This document shows, piece by piece, positions 1 to 9,972 of a stretch of 32,488 nt of DNA. The notes under the pieces are model-generated. The model was given only the letters and a program-made list of their open reading frames with translations. It searched no databases and was not told the DNA's origin. The first letter of the stretch is position 1, and the number at the start of each line of letters is the position of its first letter. The translations under genes and the position numbers were made by a program. Origin of the DNA: Aphanomyces cochlioides (Eukaryota > Oomycota > Saprolegniomycetes > Saprolegniales > Verrucalvaceae); the NCBI GenBank assembly GCA_019828595.1, contig JAHQRK010000084.1:1-32488 (forward strand). Reading direction: 5' to 3'.

Positions 1-911
1 GATAGATTTCCTATCACACTCTAATACAAAAAGATCGTGTTTTTATCATAGATGCAGCAGATGTATATAATGACTGCAACTGATGATATGATTCCTATCA
101 CACCGAATGACGCAATATGATTGGAAGTTAATATAATAGATTGACTGACGAAAACACAACATGAACCCCTATGAAGAGCACATACCAGCAGTATTATCAT
201 GCCTAGTCCTCCTTCATGCTAATACCCGGATCGAAAGTTTTCCCTTTCTGTCTCACGTTGTTCTGTGCCGTTTTCTCACGGGCTATACAAGAGTACATGT
301 AATATTGACACATCGAACTCATGCGCTGCAATCTCAGTGAATGAGTCATGTACCTTGTAGAGGGTGTTTATTGTGCGTGGGCTGATTCAATAGATTATTG
401 CCCTATGACTATGTTCAACTTGTAGAGGGGATGTGAGATTTCTTTTAGACTTTGGCAACATCAAAAGTTTATAGGGTTATGAGGTAGTGGCGAAGGTGTG
501 GATTCACATCCGTCATCATTATTTATGACTCCTACAGTTTTGTTTATGCCTTAATTGACTGATTCGTATAGTTTTCAAGATATCCACAATGCTTTGTGTT
601 TTGTGCTCAACATTTACATATGCTAACAGTACAAGCAGGCGAGTGAGCGCATAAAACGTCAACAAGTGTCGTGTTCGGTGCAGCTAGCCTAGCTTATCGT
701 GCTAGACGTTAAATTTATTCAGAGACATCTTTGTTTCTCGGTTAGACTTCATGCTGGCGACTAAATGAAAAGCTTCATATCTGCCAATATTTGTTTGTTG
801 AGAAACCGTGATAGAATCGCTATCACAGTTGCTAAAGAATTTTGCACATTTCAGATCTGTATACTGAAATCAAGTCAAACTTTGTTTTGAAAATGTTTTT
901 CAGGCAACTGT
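1..911 (+). repeat. Satellite unit M1
   Basis: Full-length unit (911 bp), long form with TATTATC after the ACCAGCA. Dyad A is the G allele. Dyad C is altered: its left arm reads ATGATAT after AACTG. The usual CCCTACTACCTACTG is replaced by CCCTATGACTATG. Confidence 0.93.
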
Positions 912-1802
912 GATAGATTTCCAATCACACTCTAATGCGGAAAGAATCGTGTTTTTATCATAGATGCAGCAATGAGTGACTGCAACTGTGATATGATTAT
1001 ATCACACCGAATGACGCAATATGATTGGAAGTTAATAATAGAATTCACTTGACGAAAACACAACATGAACCCCATGAAGAGCACATGTAAATCATCACGC
1101 CTAATCCTCCTTCATGCTAATTGTAATCGAAAGTTTTCCTTTCTGTCTCACGTTGTTCTGTGCCGTTTACGCTCCGGCTATACAAGAGTACATGTAAGTA
1201 TTTACATCAAACCATGCGCTGCAATCTAAGTGAATGAGTAGTGTACCTTGTAGGGGGTGTTCGCATTGCGCATGGGCTGATTCAATAGATTATTGCCCTA
1301 CAACCTACTGTTCAACTTGTGAGGAGGACTGAGAGAATTTCTTCCAGTTTTTGGGCAACATCAAAAGTTTATAGGGTTATGAGGTAGTGGCGAAGGTGTG
1401 GAGGTGGCATCTGTCGTATTATGACTATACAGTTTTGTTTATGCCTTAATTGACTATTGGTATAGGTTTCAAGATATCCGCAATGCTTTGTGTTTTGTAT
1501 TTACATTGGCATACTGCTGACAGTACAAGCAGCTAATGACGCATAAACGTTCAACAAGTGTCGTGTTCTGCTGCAGCTCGCCTAGCTTATATCCGTGCTA
1601 GACGTTAAATTTATTCAGAGCATCTTTGTTTCTCGGTTAGACTTCATGCTGGCGACTGAAAAGCTTCATATCTGCCAATATTTGTTTGTTGATAAACCGT
1701 GATAGAACACTATCACAGTTGCTCAAGAATTTTGCACATTTCAGATCTGTATACTGAAATCAAGTCAAAAACTTGTTTTGAAAATGTTTTTCAGGCAACT
1801 GT
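912..1802 (+). repeat. Satellite unit M2
   Basis: 891 bp, short form, TACAACC allele. Dyad A keeps both 7-base arms with a 4-base centre (AACA). Dyad C reads GTGATAT-GATT-ATATCAC, a perfectly symmetric version of the usual imperfect dyad. Several small deletions lie between positions 1080 and 1310. Confidence 0.93.
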
Positions 1803-2689
1803 GATAGATTTCCTATCACACTCTAATACAAAAAGATCGTGTTTTTATCATAGATGCAGCAGATGTATAGAATGACTGCAACTGTGATATGATTATATCA
1901 CCGAATGACGCAATATGATTGGAAGGTTAATATAATAGATTGACTTGACGAAAACACAACATGAACCCATGAAGAGCACATGTACTATCATGCCTAGTCC
2001 TCCTTCATGCTAATTGTAATCCAAAGTTTTCCTTCTCTGTTTCACGTTGTATGTGCCGTTTCTCACTCCGGCTATACAAGAGTACATGTAATATTGACAC
2101 ATCGAACTCATGCGCTGCAATCTAAGTGAATGAGTCATGTACCTTGTAGAGGGTGTTTATTGTGCGTGGGCTGATTCAATAGATTATTGCCCTACTACCT
2201 ACTGTTCAACTTGGAGAGGGGATGCGAGATTTTATTCGTTTTGGCAACATCAAAAGTTTATAGGGTTATGAGGTAGTGGCGAAGGTGTGGAATCACATCC
2301 GTCATCATTATTTATGACTCCTACAGTTTTGTTTATGCCTTAATTGACTATGGTATAGTTTCAAATAGAGATTCCACAATGCTTTGTGTTTGTGTTACAT
2401 ACATATGCTAACAGTACAAGCAGGCTAGTCAGCGCATAAAACGTCAACAAGTGTCGTGTTCTGCTGCTAGCCTAGCTTATGCATGCTAAACGTTAGAATT
2501 TATTCAACATATTGTTTCTCGGTTACACTTCTATATTGGCGACTAAATGAAAAGCTTCATATCTGCCAATATTTGCTTTGTTGTTTGATAATGATAAATC
2601 CTTTATCACAGTTGCTAGAATTTTGCATTTTCAATCTGTACAAAAATCGAGTCGAAAACTTGTTTTGAAAATGTTTTTTCAGGCAACCT
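1803..2689 (+). repeat. Satellite unit M3
   Basis: 887 bp, short form, TACTACC allele. Dyad A is damaged (left arm ATGATAA, right arm TTATCAC). Dyad C carries the same ATATCAC right arm as M2, so the two neighbours share a variant. The unit ends with a cluster of changes at about 2470-2700. Confidence 0.92.
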
Positions 2690-3600
2690 GACAATTTCTA
2701 TCACACTCTAAACAAAAAGATCCTGTTTTTATCATAGATGCAGCAGATGTAATGACTGCAACTGTGATATGATCCCTATCACACCGAATGTACGCAATAT
2801 GATTGGAAGTTAATGACATTAAATAGATTGATTGACGAAAACACAACATGAACCCCATGAAGAGCACATACCAGCAGTACTATCATGCCTAGTCCTCCTT
2901 CATGCTAATTGTAATCGAAAGTTTTCCTTTTCTGTCTCATGTTGTCCTGTGCCTTTCTCGCTCCAGGCTATTACAAAGTACATGTAATATTGACACATTG
3001 AATTTCATGCCTGCGATCGAAGCGAATAGTCATGTACCTTGTAATAGGGTGTTTATTGTGCGTGGGCTGATTCAATAGATTATTGCCCTCTTCCTACTGT
3101 TCAACTTGTAGAGGGGGATGCGAGATTTCTTTTAAGACTTTGGCAACATCAAAAGTTTATAGGGTTATGAGGTAGTGGCGAAGGTGTGGAGATCACATCC
3201 GTCACTCATTATTTATGACTCCTACAGTTTTGTTTATGCCTTAATTGACTTCCGTAGATTTTCGAGATATCCAAATGCTTTGTGTTTTGTGCTCGACATT
3301 TAGCATATGCTAACAGTAGAAGCAGGCGAGTGGAGCGCATAAAACGTCAACAAGTGTCGTGTTCTGCTGCAGCGAGCTAGCTTATATCCGTGCTAAACAT
3401 TAAATTTATTCAGAGCATCTTTGTTTCTCGGTTAGACTTCATGCTGGCGACTAAATGAAAAGCTTCATATCTGCCAATATTTGTTTGTTGAGAAACCGTG
3501 ATAGAATCGCTATCACAGTTTGCTAGAATTTTGCACATTCAGATCTGTATACTGAAATCAAGTCAAAAACTTGTTTTGAAAATGTTTTTCAGGCAACTGT
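2690..3600 (+). repeat. Satellite unit M4
   Basis: 911 bp, long form, dyad A is the G allele. Dyad B at the unit start has lost its left arm (GACAATTTCTATCAC). The TACTACC site reads CTCTTCC. Confidence 0.92.
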
Positions 3601-4481
3601 GATAGATTTACTATCACACTCTTAATATGCAAAAGATCGTGTTTTTATCAAGTAGATGCAAGCAGATGTATAGAATGACTGCAACTGTGATAATTCCCTA
3701 TCACACCGAATGACGCAATATGATTGGAAGTAATTATCCACAACTTGACGAAAACACAACATGGAACCCCATATGAAGAGCACATGTACTATCATGCCTA
3801 GTCCTCCTTCATGCTATTTGTAATCGAAAGTTTTCCTTTTTGTCTCACGTTGTCTGGGTTGTCACTCCGGCTTCAAGAGTACATGTATATCAACACATTT
3901 AACCAGTGCGCTGAATCGAGTGGAATAGAGTCATGTACCTTGTAGAGGTGTTTTATTGTGTGGGCTGATTCAATGATTTATTGCCCTCTACCTACTGTTC
4001 AACTTGGGGAGAGGGGATGCGAAGATTTCTTTGAGCTTTGGCAACATCAAAAGTTTATAGGGTTATGAGGTAGTGGCGAAGGTGTGAAGATCACATTGGG
4101 GTCATTATCTATGACTCCTACAGTTTTGTTTATGCCTAATGACTATTCGTATAACTTTCAAAGATATCCAATGCTTTGTGTTTGGCGTCAACATTTTGCA
4201 TATGCTAACACTACAAGCAGGCGAGTGAGCGCATTAAAACGTCAACAAGTGTCGTGTTCTGCTGCAGCTAGCTGAGCTTATATCCGCTGAACGTTAAATT
4301 TATTCAGAGCATCTTTGTTTCGGTCACTTCATGCTGGCGACTAAATGAAAAGCTTCATATTGCCAATATTTGTTTGTTGATAAACCGTGATTGATGAATC
4401 ACTATCGCGGTTTAGAATTTTGCATTCAGATCGGCAGACTGAAATTAGCTCAAAACTTTTTCAAAATGTTCAGGCAACCGT
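3601..4481 (+). repeat. Satellite unit M5 (CTGAG haplotype)
   Basis: 881 bp, the shortest full unit, short form. It carries AGCTAGCTGAGCT instead of AGCTAGCCTAGCT near 4270, and lacks one CT before CGG in the GTTTCTCGG site. M13, M17 and M29 share this pair of variants. Dyad A is rearranged (GTGATTGATGAATCACTATC). Confidence 0.92.
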
Positions 4482-5394
4482 GATAGATTTCCTATCACAC
4501 TCTAATATACAAAAAGATTGTGTTTTCATCATCAATGCAGCAGATGTATAGTAAAATGACTGCAACTGTGATATGATTGATCACACCGAAATGACGCAAT
4601 ATGATTGAAAGTTAATATATAGATTGACTGACGAAAACACAACATGAACCCCATGAAGACACATACCAGCAGTACTATCATGCCTCGTCCTCCTTCATGC
4701 TAATTGTAATCAAAGTTTTCCTTTTTCTGTCTCACGTTGTTCTGTGCCGTTTTACTTCGGCTATACAAGTAGTACATGTAGTATTGACACATCGAACTCA
4801 TGCGCTGCAATCTGAAGTGAATGAGTCATGTACCTTGTAGAGGGTGTTTATTTGCGTGGGCTGATTCAATCGGTTGTTGCCCTACTACCTACCGTCCAAC
4901 TTGTAGAGGGGGATGCGAGATTTCTTTTACACTTTGGCAACATGGGAAAAGTTTGTAGGGTTATGTGTATGGCGAAGGTGGAATTATTGTCATTATTATT
5001 ATGACTCCTACAGATTTGTTTATGCCTTAATTGACTATTCGTATAGTTTTCAAGATATCCACAATGCTTTGTGTTTTTTGTGTCGACATTTACATATGCT
5101 TAACAGTACAAGCAGGCGAGTGAGTACATAAAAACCTTAACAAGTGTCGGGTTCTGCTGCAGCTAGCCTAGCTTATATACAGCCTAGACGTTAAATTTAT
5201 TCAGAGCATCTTTGTTCCTCGGTTAGACTTCATGCTGGCGACTAAATGAAAAGCTTCATATCTGCAGATATTTGTTTTGTTGAAACATGATACAAGTCGC
5301 GTTACAGTTGCTAGAATTTTGCACATTTCAGGAATCTGCTTATTGAAAATCAATCAAAAACTTGCTTTTGAAAATGTTTTTCAGGCAAGATGCT
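4482..5394 (+). repeat. Satellite unit M6
   Basis: 913 bp, long form, TACTACC allele with ACCG in place of ACTG after it. Dyad A is badly damaged (CATGATACAAGTCGCGTTACAG region near 5285-5310). Dyad C has a shortened centre. Confidence 0.91.
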
Positions 5395-6314
5395 GATAAT
5401 TTTCCTATCACTCGAAATGCAAAAAGATCGGTGTTTTCTGATTTAGATGGAGCAGACGCACAATAATGACTGCAACTGTGATATATGACCCCTATCACAC
5501 CGATGACGCAATATGATTGAAGTTAATATACAAAATTGAATTTAACCGAAACACAATATTAACCCTATGAAGTAGCACAGGTACTATCATGCTTTAATCC
5601 TTCAGTGATAATTGTAATCGAAAGTTTTCCTTTTTCGCTTTACGTTGCTTTGTGGTCGTTTTCAGTTTGGCTATAAGAGTACATGTAATATTTATATATA
5701 TTTAACGATGCGCTGATTCTAAAGCGAATGAGTCATGTACCTTGTAGAGGGTGTTTATTGTGTGTGGGGTTATTTTAAGATATTAATTTGCCGACGATTA
5801 TTACGTTTGAACTTGTGGTAGAGGGGGATGCGAGATTTCTTTTAAGTTTTGGTACATCAAAAGTTTAGAGGGGTTATGAAGGTAGTGGCTGGTAAGGTGT
5901 GGATACTGATTTGCCATCATTATTTATGACTCCTACAGTTTTGTTTATGCCTTAATTGACTATTCGTATAGTTTTCAAAGATATCCACAATGCTTTGTGT
6001 TTTTGTGCTCAACATTGCATATGCTAACAGTACAAGCAGGCGAGTGAGCGCATAAAACGTCAACAAGTGTCGTGTTCTGCTGCAGCTAGCCTAGCTTATA
6101 TCCGTGCTAGACGTTAAATTTATTCAGAGCATCTTTGTTCTCGGTTAGACTTCATGCTGGCGACTAAATGAAAAGCTTCATATCTGCCAATATTTGTTTG
6201 TTGAGAAACCGTGATAGAATCGCTATCACAGTTGCTCAGAATTTTGCACATTTCAGATCTGTATACTGAAATCAAGTCAAAAACTTGTTTTGAAAATGTT
6301 TTTCAGGCAACTGT
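5395..6314 (+). repeat. Satellite unit M7, diverged left half
   Basis: 920 bp, the longest unit, short form (CACAGGTACT). The first ~535 bp are the most diverged stretch of the window, with dyad B damaged and many substitutions and indels. From about 5930 onward the unit matches the homogeneous core almost exactly, including an intact G-allele dyad A at 6211-6229. Confidence 0.92.
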
Positions 6315-6603
6315 GATAGATTTCCTATCACACTCTAATACAAAAAGATCGTGTTTTTATCATAGATGCAGCAGATGTATAGAATGACTGCAACTGTGAT
6401 ATGATTCCTATCACACCGAATGACGCAATATGATTGGAAGTTAATATAATAGATTGACTTGACGAAAACACAACATGAACCCATGAAGAGCACATACCAG
6501 CAGTACTATCATGCCTAGTCCTCCTTCATGCTAATTGTAATCGAAAGTTTTCCTTTTCTGTCTCACGTTGTTCTGTGCCGTTTCTCACTCCGGCTATACA
6601 AGA

Positions 6604-6664
6604 GTACATGTAATATTGACACATCGAACTCATGCGCTGCAATCTAAGTGAATGAGTCATGTAC
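6604..6664. repeat. Nested inverted repeat GTACATG/CATGTAC
   Basis: Outer arms GTACATG (6604-6610) and CATGTAC (6658-6664) are perfect complements. Inner arms ACTCAT (6628-6633) and ATGAGT (6652-6657) are also perfect, with an 18-base loop. The two 3' arms are contiguous, so the fold would be a 13-bp stem with a 17-base bulge on the 5' side. Present in most units. Confidence 0.65.
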
Positions 6665-6826
6665 CTTGTAGAGGGTGTTTATTGTGCGTGGGCTGATTCA
6701 ATAGATTATTGCCCTACTACCTACTGTTCAACTTGTAGAGGGGGATGCGAGATTTCTTTTAGACTTTGGCAACATCAAAAGTTTATAGGGTTATGAGGTA
6801 GTGGCGAAGGTGTGGAGATCACATCC

Positions 6827-6844
6827 GTCATCATTATTTATGAC
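6827..6844. repeat. Short inverted repeat GTCAT/ATGAC
   Basis: Five-base perfect arms around an eight-base AT-rich centre. Recurs in most units; the left arm is often altered where CATCCGTC becomes CATTTGTC. Confidence 0.4.
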
Positions 6845-6872
6845 TCCTACAGTTTTGTTTATGCCTTAATTG

Positions 6873-6886
6873 ACTATTCGTATAGT
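6873..6886. repeat. Hairpin ACTAT-TCGT-ATAGT
   Basis: Perfect five-base arms with a four-base loop, once per unit and well conserved in the core. Short enough to arise by chance. Confidence 0.45.
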
Positions 6887-6994
6887 TTTCAAGATATCCA
6901 CAATGCTTTGTGTTTGTGCTGACATTTACATATGCTAACAGTACAAGCAGGCGAGTGAGCGCATAAAACGTCAACAAGTGTCGTGTTCTGCTGC

Positions 6995-7007
6995 AGCTAG
7001 CCTAGCT
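6995..7007. repeat. Near-palindrome AGCTAG-C-CTAGCT
   Basis: Six-base arms around a single base, directly after the GCTGCAGC (PstI) palindrome and overlapping an NheI site at 6996-7001. In M5, M13, M17 and M29 the right arm is TGAGCT. Confidence 0.55.
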
Positions 7008-7104
7008 TATATCCGTGCTAGACGTTAAATTTATTCAGAGCATCTTTGTTTCTCGGTTAGACTTCATGCTGGCGACTAAATGAAAAGCTTCATATCTGCC
7101 AATA

Positions 7105-7122
7105 TTTGTTTGTTGAGAAACC
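7105..7122. repeat. Variable tract upstream of dyad A
   Basis: Between TTTGTTTGTT and AAACC the reference has GAG. Other units, even inside the otherwise near-identical core, carry TAT, TAG, CAAT, GGTAT, TTATAG, CA, GAT and other short strings. It is the least conserved short stretch of the core units. Confidence 0.7.
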
Positions 7123-7147
7123 GTGATAGAATCGCTATCACAGTTGC
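7123..7147 (-). repeat. Dyad A (reference copy), inverted 25-bp element
   Basis: Core GTGATAG-AATCG-CTATCAC at 7123-7141: seven-base arms around a five-base centre, followed by AGTTGC. Read on the minus strand it begins GCAACTGTGATAG, exactly as dyad B does on the plus strand. One copy occurs per unit at the end of each unit as numbered here. Two common centre alleles exist, AATCG and AATCT; the T allele lengthens the arms to eight bases (GTGATAGA/TCTATCAC). Half-sites TGATAG/CTATCA fit the WGATAR consensus of GATA-type zinc-finger proteins (known motif); binding is not shown. Confidence 0.85.
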
Positions 7148-7162
7148 TCAGAATTTTGCACA

Positions 7163-7183
7163 TTTCAGATCTGTATACTGAAA
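7163..7183. repeat. Inverted repeat TTTCAG/CTGAAA with BglII palindrome
   Basis: Perfect six-base arms around nine bases; the overlapping CAGATCTG at 7166-7173 is itself an eight-base palindrome. Lies within the spacer of the A/B composite. M17 and M29 carry CAGATTCTTG here. Confidence 0.55.
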
Positions 7184-7188
7184 TCAAG

Positions 7189-7218
7189 TCAAAAACTTGT
7201 TTTGAAAATGTTTTTCAG
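7189..7218. repeat. A-tract/T-tract segment, possible bend
   Basis: Alternating runs A5, T4, A4 and T5 within 30 bp, spaced roughly one helical turn or less, including the TCAAAA-ACTTG-TTTTGA dyad at 7189-7205. Phased A-tracts are known to curve DNA and are common in satellites. Curvature here is inferred from spacing only. Confidence 0.4.
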
Positions 7219-7243
7219 GCAACTGTGATAGATTTCCTATCAC
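7219..7243 (+). repeat. Dyad B (reference copy), 25-bp element
   Basis: GCAACT followed by GTGATAG-ATTTC-CTATCAC at 7225-7243. The arms are perfect over seven bases. This is the most constant of the three dyads: it is unchanged in almost every unit from M8 to M27, damaged in M4 and M7, and eroded again from M28 onward. Each unit in this annotation begins at its GATAG. Confidence 0.87.
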
Positions 7244-8143
7244 ACTCTAATACAAAAAGATCGTGTTTTTATCATAGATGCAGCAGATGTATAGAATGAC
7301 TGCAACTGTGATATGATTCCTATCACACCGAATGACGCAATATGATTGGAAGTTAATATAATAGATTGACTTGACGAAAACACAACATGAACCCCATGAA
7401 GAGCACATACCAGCAGTACTATCATGCCTAGTCCTCCTTCATGCTAATTGTAATCGAAAGTTTTCCTTTTTCTGTCTCACGTTGTTCTGTGCCGTTTCTC
7501 ACTCCGGCTATACAAGAGTACATGTAATATTGACACATCGAACTCATGCGCTGCAATCTAAGTGAATGAGTCATGTACCTTGTAGAGGGTGTTTATTGTG
7601 CGTGGGGCTGATTCTGATAGATTATTGCCCTACTACCTACTGTTCAACTTGTAGAGGGGATGCGAGATTTTCTTTTAGACTTTGGCAACATCAAAAGTTT
7701 ATAGGGTTATGAGGTAGTGGCGAAGGTGTGGAGATCACATCCGTCATCATTATTTATGACTCCTACAGTTTTGTTTATGCCTTAATTGACTATTCGTATA
7801 GTTTTCAAGATATCCACAATGCTTTGTGTTTGTGCTCGACATTTACATATGCTAACAGTACAAGCAGGCGAGTGAGCGCATAAAACGTCAACAAGTGTCG
7901 TGTTCTGCTGCAGCTAGCCTAGCTTATATCCGTGCTAGACGTTAAATTTATTCAGAGCATCTTTGTTTCTCGGTTAGACTTCATGCTGGCGACTAAATGA
8001 AAAGCTTCATATCTGCCAATATTTGTTTGTTTATAAACCGTGATAGAATCTCTATCACAGTTGCTCAGAATTTTGCACATTTCAGATCTGTATACTGAAA
8101 TCAAGTCAAAAACTTGTTTTGAAAATGTTTTTCAGGCAACTGT
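7227..8143 (+). repeat. Satellite unit M9
   Basis: 917 bp, long form, TACTACC, T-allele dyad A. The variable tract before dyad A reads TTTATAAACC instead of TTGAGAAACC; the unit otherwise differs little from the core consensus. Confidence 0.96.
7302..7326 (+). repeat. Dyad C (reference copy), 25-bp element
   Basis: GCAACT followed by GTGATAT-GATTC-CTATCAC at 7308-7326. It is the same length and orientation as dyad B, 83 bp downstream, and matches it at 24 of 27 positions when the following AC is included. The left arm differs at its last base, so the dyad is imperfect (6 of 7). In M2 and M3 the right arm is ATATCAC, which restores full symmetry. Confidence 0.83.
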
Positions 8144-9055
8144 GATAGATTTCCTATCACACTCTAATACAAAAAGATCGTGTTTTTATCATAGATGCAG
8201 CAGATGTATAGAATGACTGCAACTGTGATATGATTCCTATCACACCGAATGACGCAATATGATTGGAAGTTAATATAATAGATTGACTTGACGAAAACAC
8301 AACATGAACCCATGAAGAGCACATACCAGCAGTACTATCATGCCTAGTCCTCCTTCATGCTAATTGTAATCGAAAGTTTTCCTTTTCTGTCTCACGTTGT
8401 TCTGTGCCGTTTCTCACTCCGGCTATACAAGAGTACATGTAATATTGACACATCGAACTCATGCGCTGCAATCTAAGTGAATGAGTCATGTACCTTGTAG
8501 AGGGTGTTTATTGTGCGTGGGCTGATTCAATAGATTATTGCCCTACTACCTACTGTTCAACTTGTAGAGGGGGATGCGAGATTTCTTTTAGACTTTGGCA
8601 ACATCAAAAGTTTATAGGGTTATGAGGTAGTGGCGAAGGTGTGGAGATCACATCCGTCATCATTATTTATGACTCCTACAGTTTTGTTTATGCCTTAATT
8701 GACTATTCGTATAGTTTTCAAGATATCCACAATGCTTTGTGTTTTGTGCTCGACATTTACATATGCTAACAGTACAAGCAGGCGAGTGAGCGCATAAAAC
8801 GTCAACAAGTGTCGTGTTCTGCTGCAGCTAGCCTAGCTTATATCCGTGCTAGACGTTAAATTTATTCAGAGCATCTTTGTTTCTCGGTTAGACTTCATGC
8901 TGGCGACTAAATGAAAGCTTCATATCTGCCAATATTTGTTTGTTAGAAACCGTGATAGAATCGCTATCACAGTTGCTCAGAATTTTGCACATTTCAGATC
9001 TGTATACTGAAATCAAGTCAAAAACTTGTTTTGAAAATGTTTTTCAGGCAACTGT
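8144..9055 (+). repeat. Satellite unit M10
   Basis: 912 bp, long form, TACTACC, G-allele dyad A with a shortened preceding tract (GTTAGAAACC). Three A instead of four before GCTT of the HindIII site. Confidence 0.96.
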
Positions 9056-9972
9056 GATAGATTTCCTATCACACTCTAATACAAAAAGATCGTGTTTTTA
9101 TCATAGATGCAGCAGATGTATAGAATGACTGCAACTGTGATATGATTCCTATCACACCGAATGACGCAATATGATTGGAAGTTAATATAATAGATTGACT
9201 TGACGAAAACACAACATGAACCCCATGAAGAGCACATACCAGCAGTACTATCATGCCTAGTCCTCCTTCATGCTAATTGTAATCGAAAGTTTTCCTTTTT
9301 CTGTCTCACGTTGTTCTGTGCCGTTTCTCACTTCTGGCTATACAAGAGTACATGTAATATTGACACATCGAACTCATGCGCTGCAATCTAAGTGAATGAG
9401 TCATGTACCTTGTAGAGGGTGTTTATTGTGCGTGGGCTGATTCAATAGATTATTGCCCTACTACCTACTGTTCAACTTGTAGAGGGGGATGCGAGATTTC
9501 TTTTAGACTTTGGCAACATCAAAAGTTTATAGGGTTATGAGGTAGTGGCGAAGGTGTGGAGATCACATCCGTCATCATTATTTATGACTCCTACAGTTTT
9601 GTTTATGCCTTAATTGACTATTCGTATAGTTTTCAAGATATCCACAATGCTTTGTGTTTTGTGCTCGACATTTACATATGCTAACAGTACAAGCAGGCGA
9701 GTGAGCGCATAAAACGTCAACAAGTGTCGTGTTCTGCTGCAGCTAGCCTAGCTTATATCCGTGCTAGACGTTAAATTTATTCAGAGCATCTTTGTTTTCT
9801 CGGTTAGACTTCATGCTGGCGACTAAATGAAAAGCTTCATATCTGCCAATATTTGTTTGTTGAGAAACCGTGATATAACTCTATCACAGTTGCTCAGAAT
9901 TTTGCACATTTCAGATCTGTATACTGAAATCAAGTCAAAAACTTGTTTTGAAAATGTTTTTCAGGCAACTGT
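9056..9972 (+). repeat. Satellite unit M11
   Basis: 917 bp, long form, TACTACC. Dyad A reads GTGATATAACTCTATCAC. An extra T (GTTTTCTCGG) at about 9795 is shared with M23. Confidence 0.96.

Larger units (their letters stand above)
6315..7226 (+). repeat. Satellite unit M8 (reference unit)
   Basis: 912 bp, long form, TACTACC allele, G-allele dyad A. I use this unit to place the internal features because it lies in the homogeneous core and has no obvious damage apart from GTGCTGAC where most core units read GTGCTCGAC. Hand count gives 25 CpG and roughly 38% G+C. Confidence 0.96.
7123..7243. repeat. Composite A/B inverted repeat, 121 bp
   Basis: Dyads A and B face each other. Bases 7135-7147 (CTATCACAGTTGC) are the exact reverse complement of 7219-7231, and 7123-7129 of 7237-7243. 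That gives 13 + 7 base pairs separated by a 5 x 5 internal loop, closing a 71-bp spacer that holds the TTTCAG/CTGAAA and TCAAAA/TTTTGA dyads. The geometry recurs in most units. Each dyad could fold alone or the pair could fold together. No duplicated target site flanks the structure. Confidence 0.75.

Noticed and set aside
6783..6800. ATAGGGTTATGAGG as degenerate telomere repeat
   Set aside because: Only one telomere-like word per unit, with no tandem run.
6793..6815. TGAGGTAGT, identical to the first bases of the let-7 microRNA
   Set aside because: The match ends after nine bases and no let-7-type hairpin surrounds it; only about nine pairs form with CTACTACCT upstream. Expected by chance in this length of sequence.
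6917..6945. Resemblance of GTGCTCG...ACATATGCTAA to the 5' end of U6 snRNA
   Set aside because: The similarity stops after a few short words; the conserved U6 core that should follow is absent and no T-rich terminator lies at the right distance.
7206..7220. TTTTTCAGG as a splice acceptor with GTGAGC as a donor
   Set aside because: Short consensus words without any coding exon around them; expected by chance.
7123..7243. Tet operator-like or phage operator-like sites
   Set aside because: The half-sites TGATAG/CTATCA occur in the tet operator but there they converge around one base; here they are everted with a five-base centre. Nothing else is bacterial.
7123..7243. A/B inverted repeat as an inserted miniature transposon
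   Set aside because: No target-site duplication flanks it, no unit lacks it cleanly as an empty site would, and dyad C is a third copy outside it.
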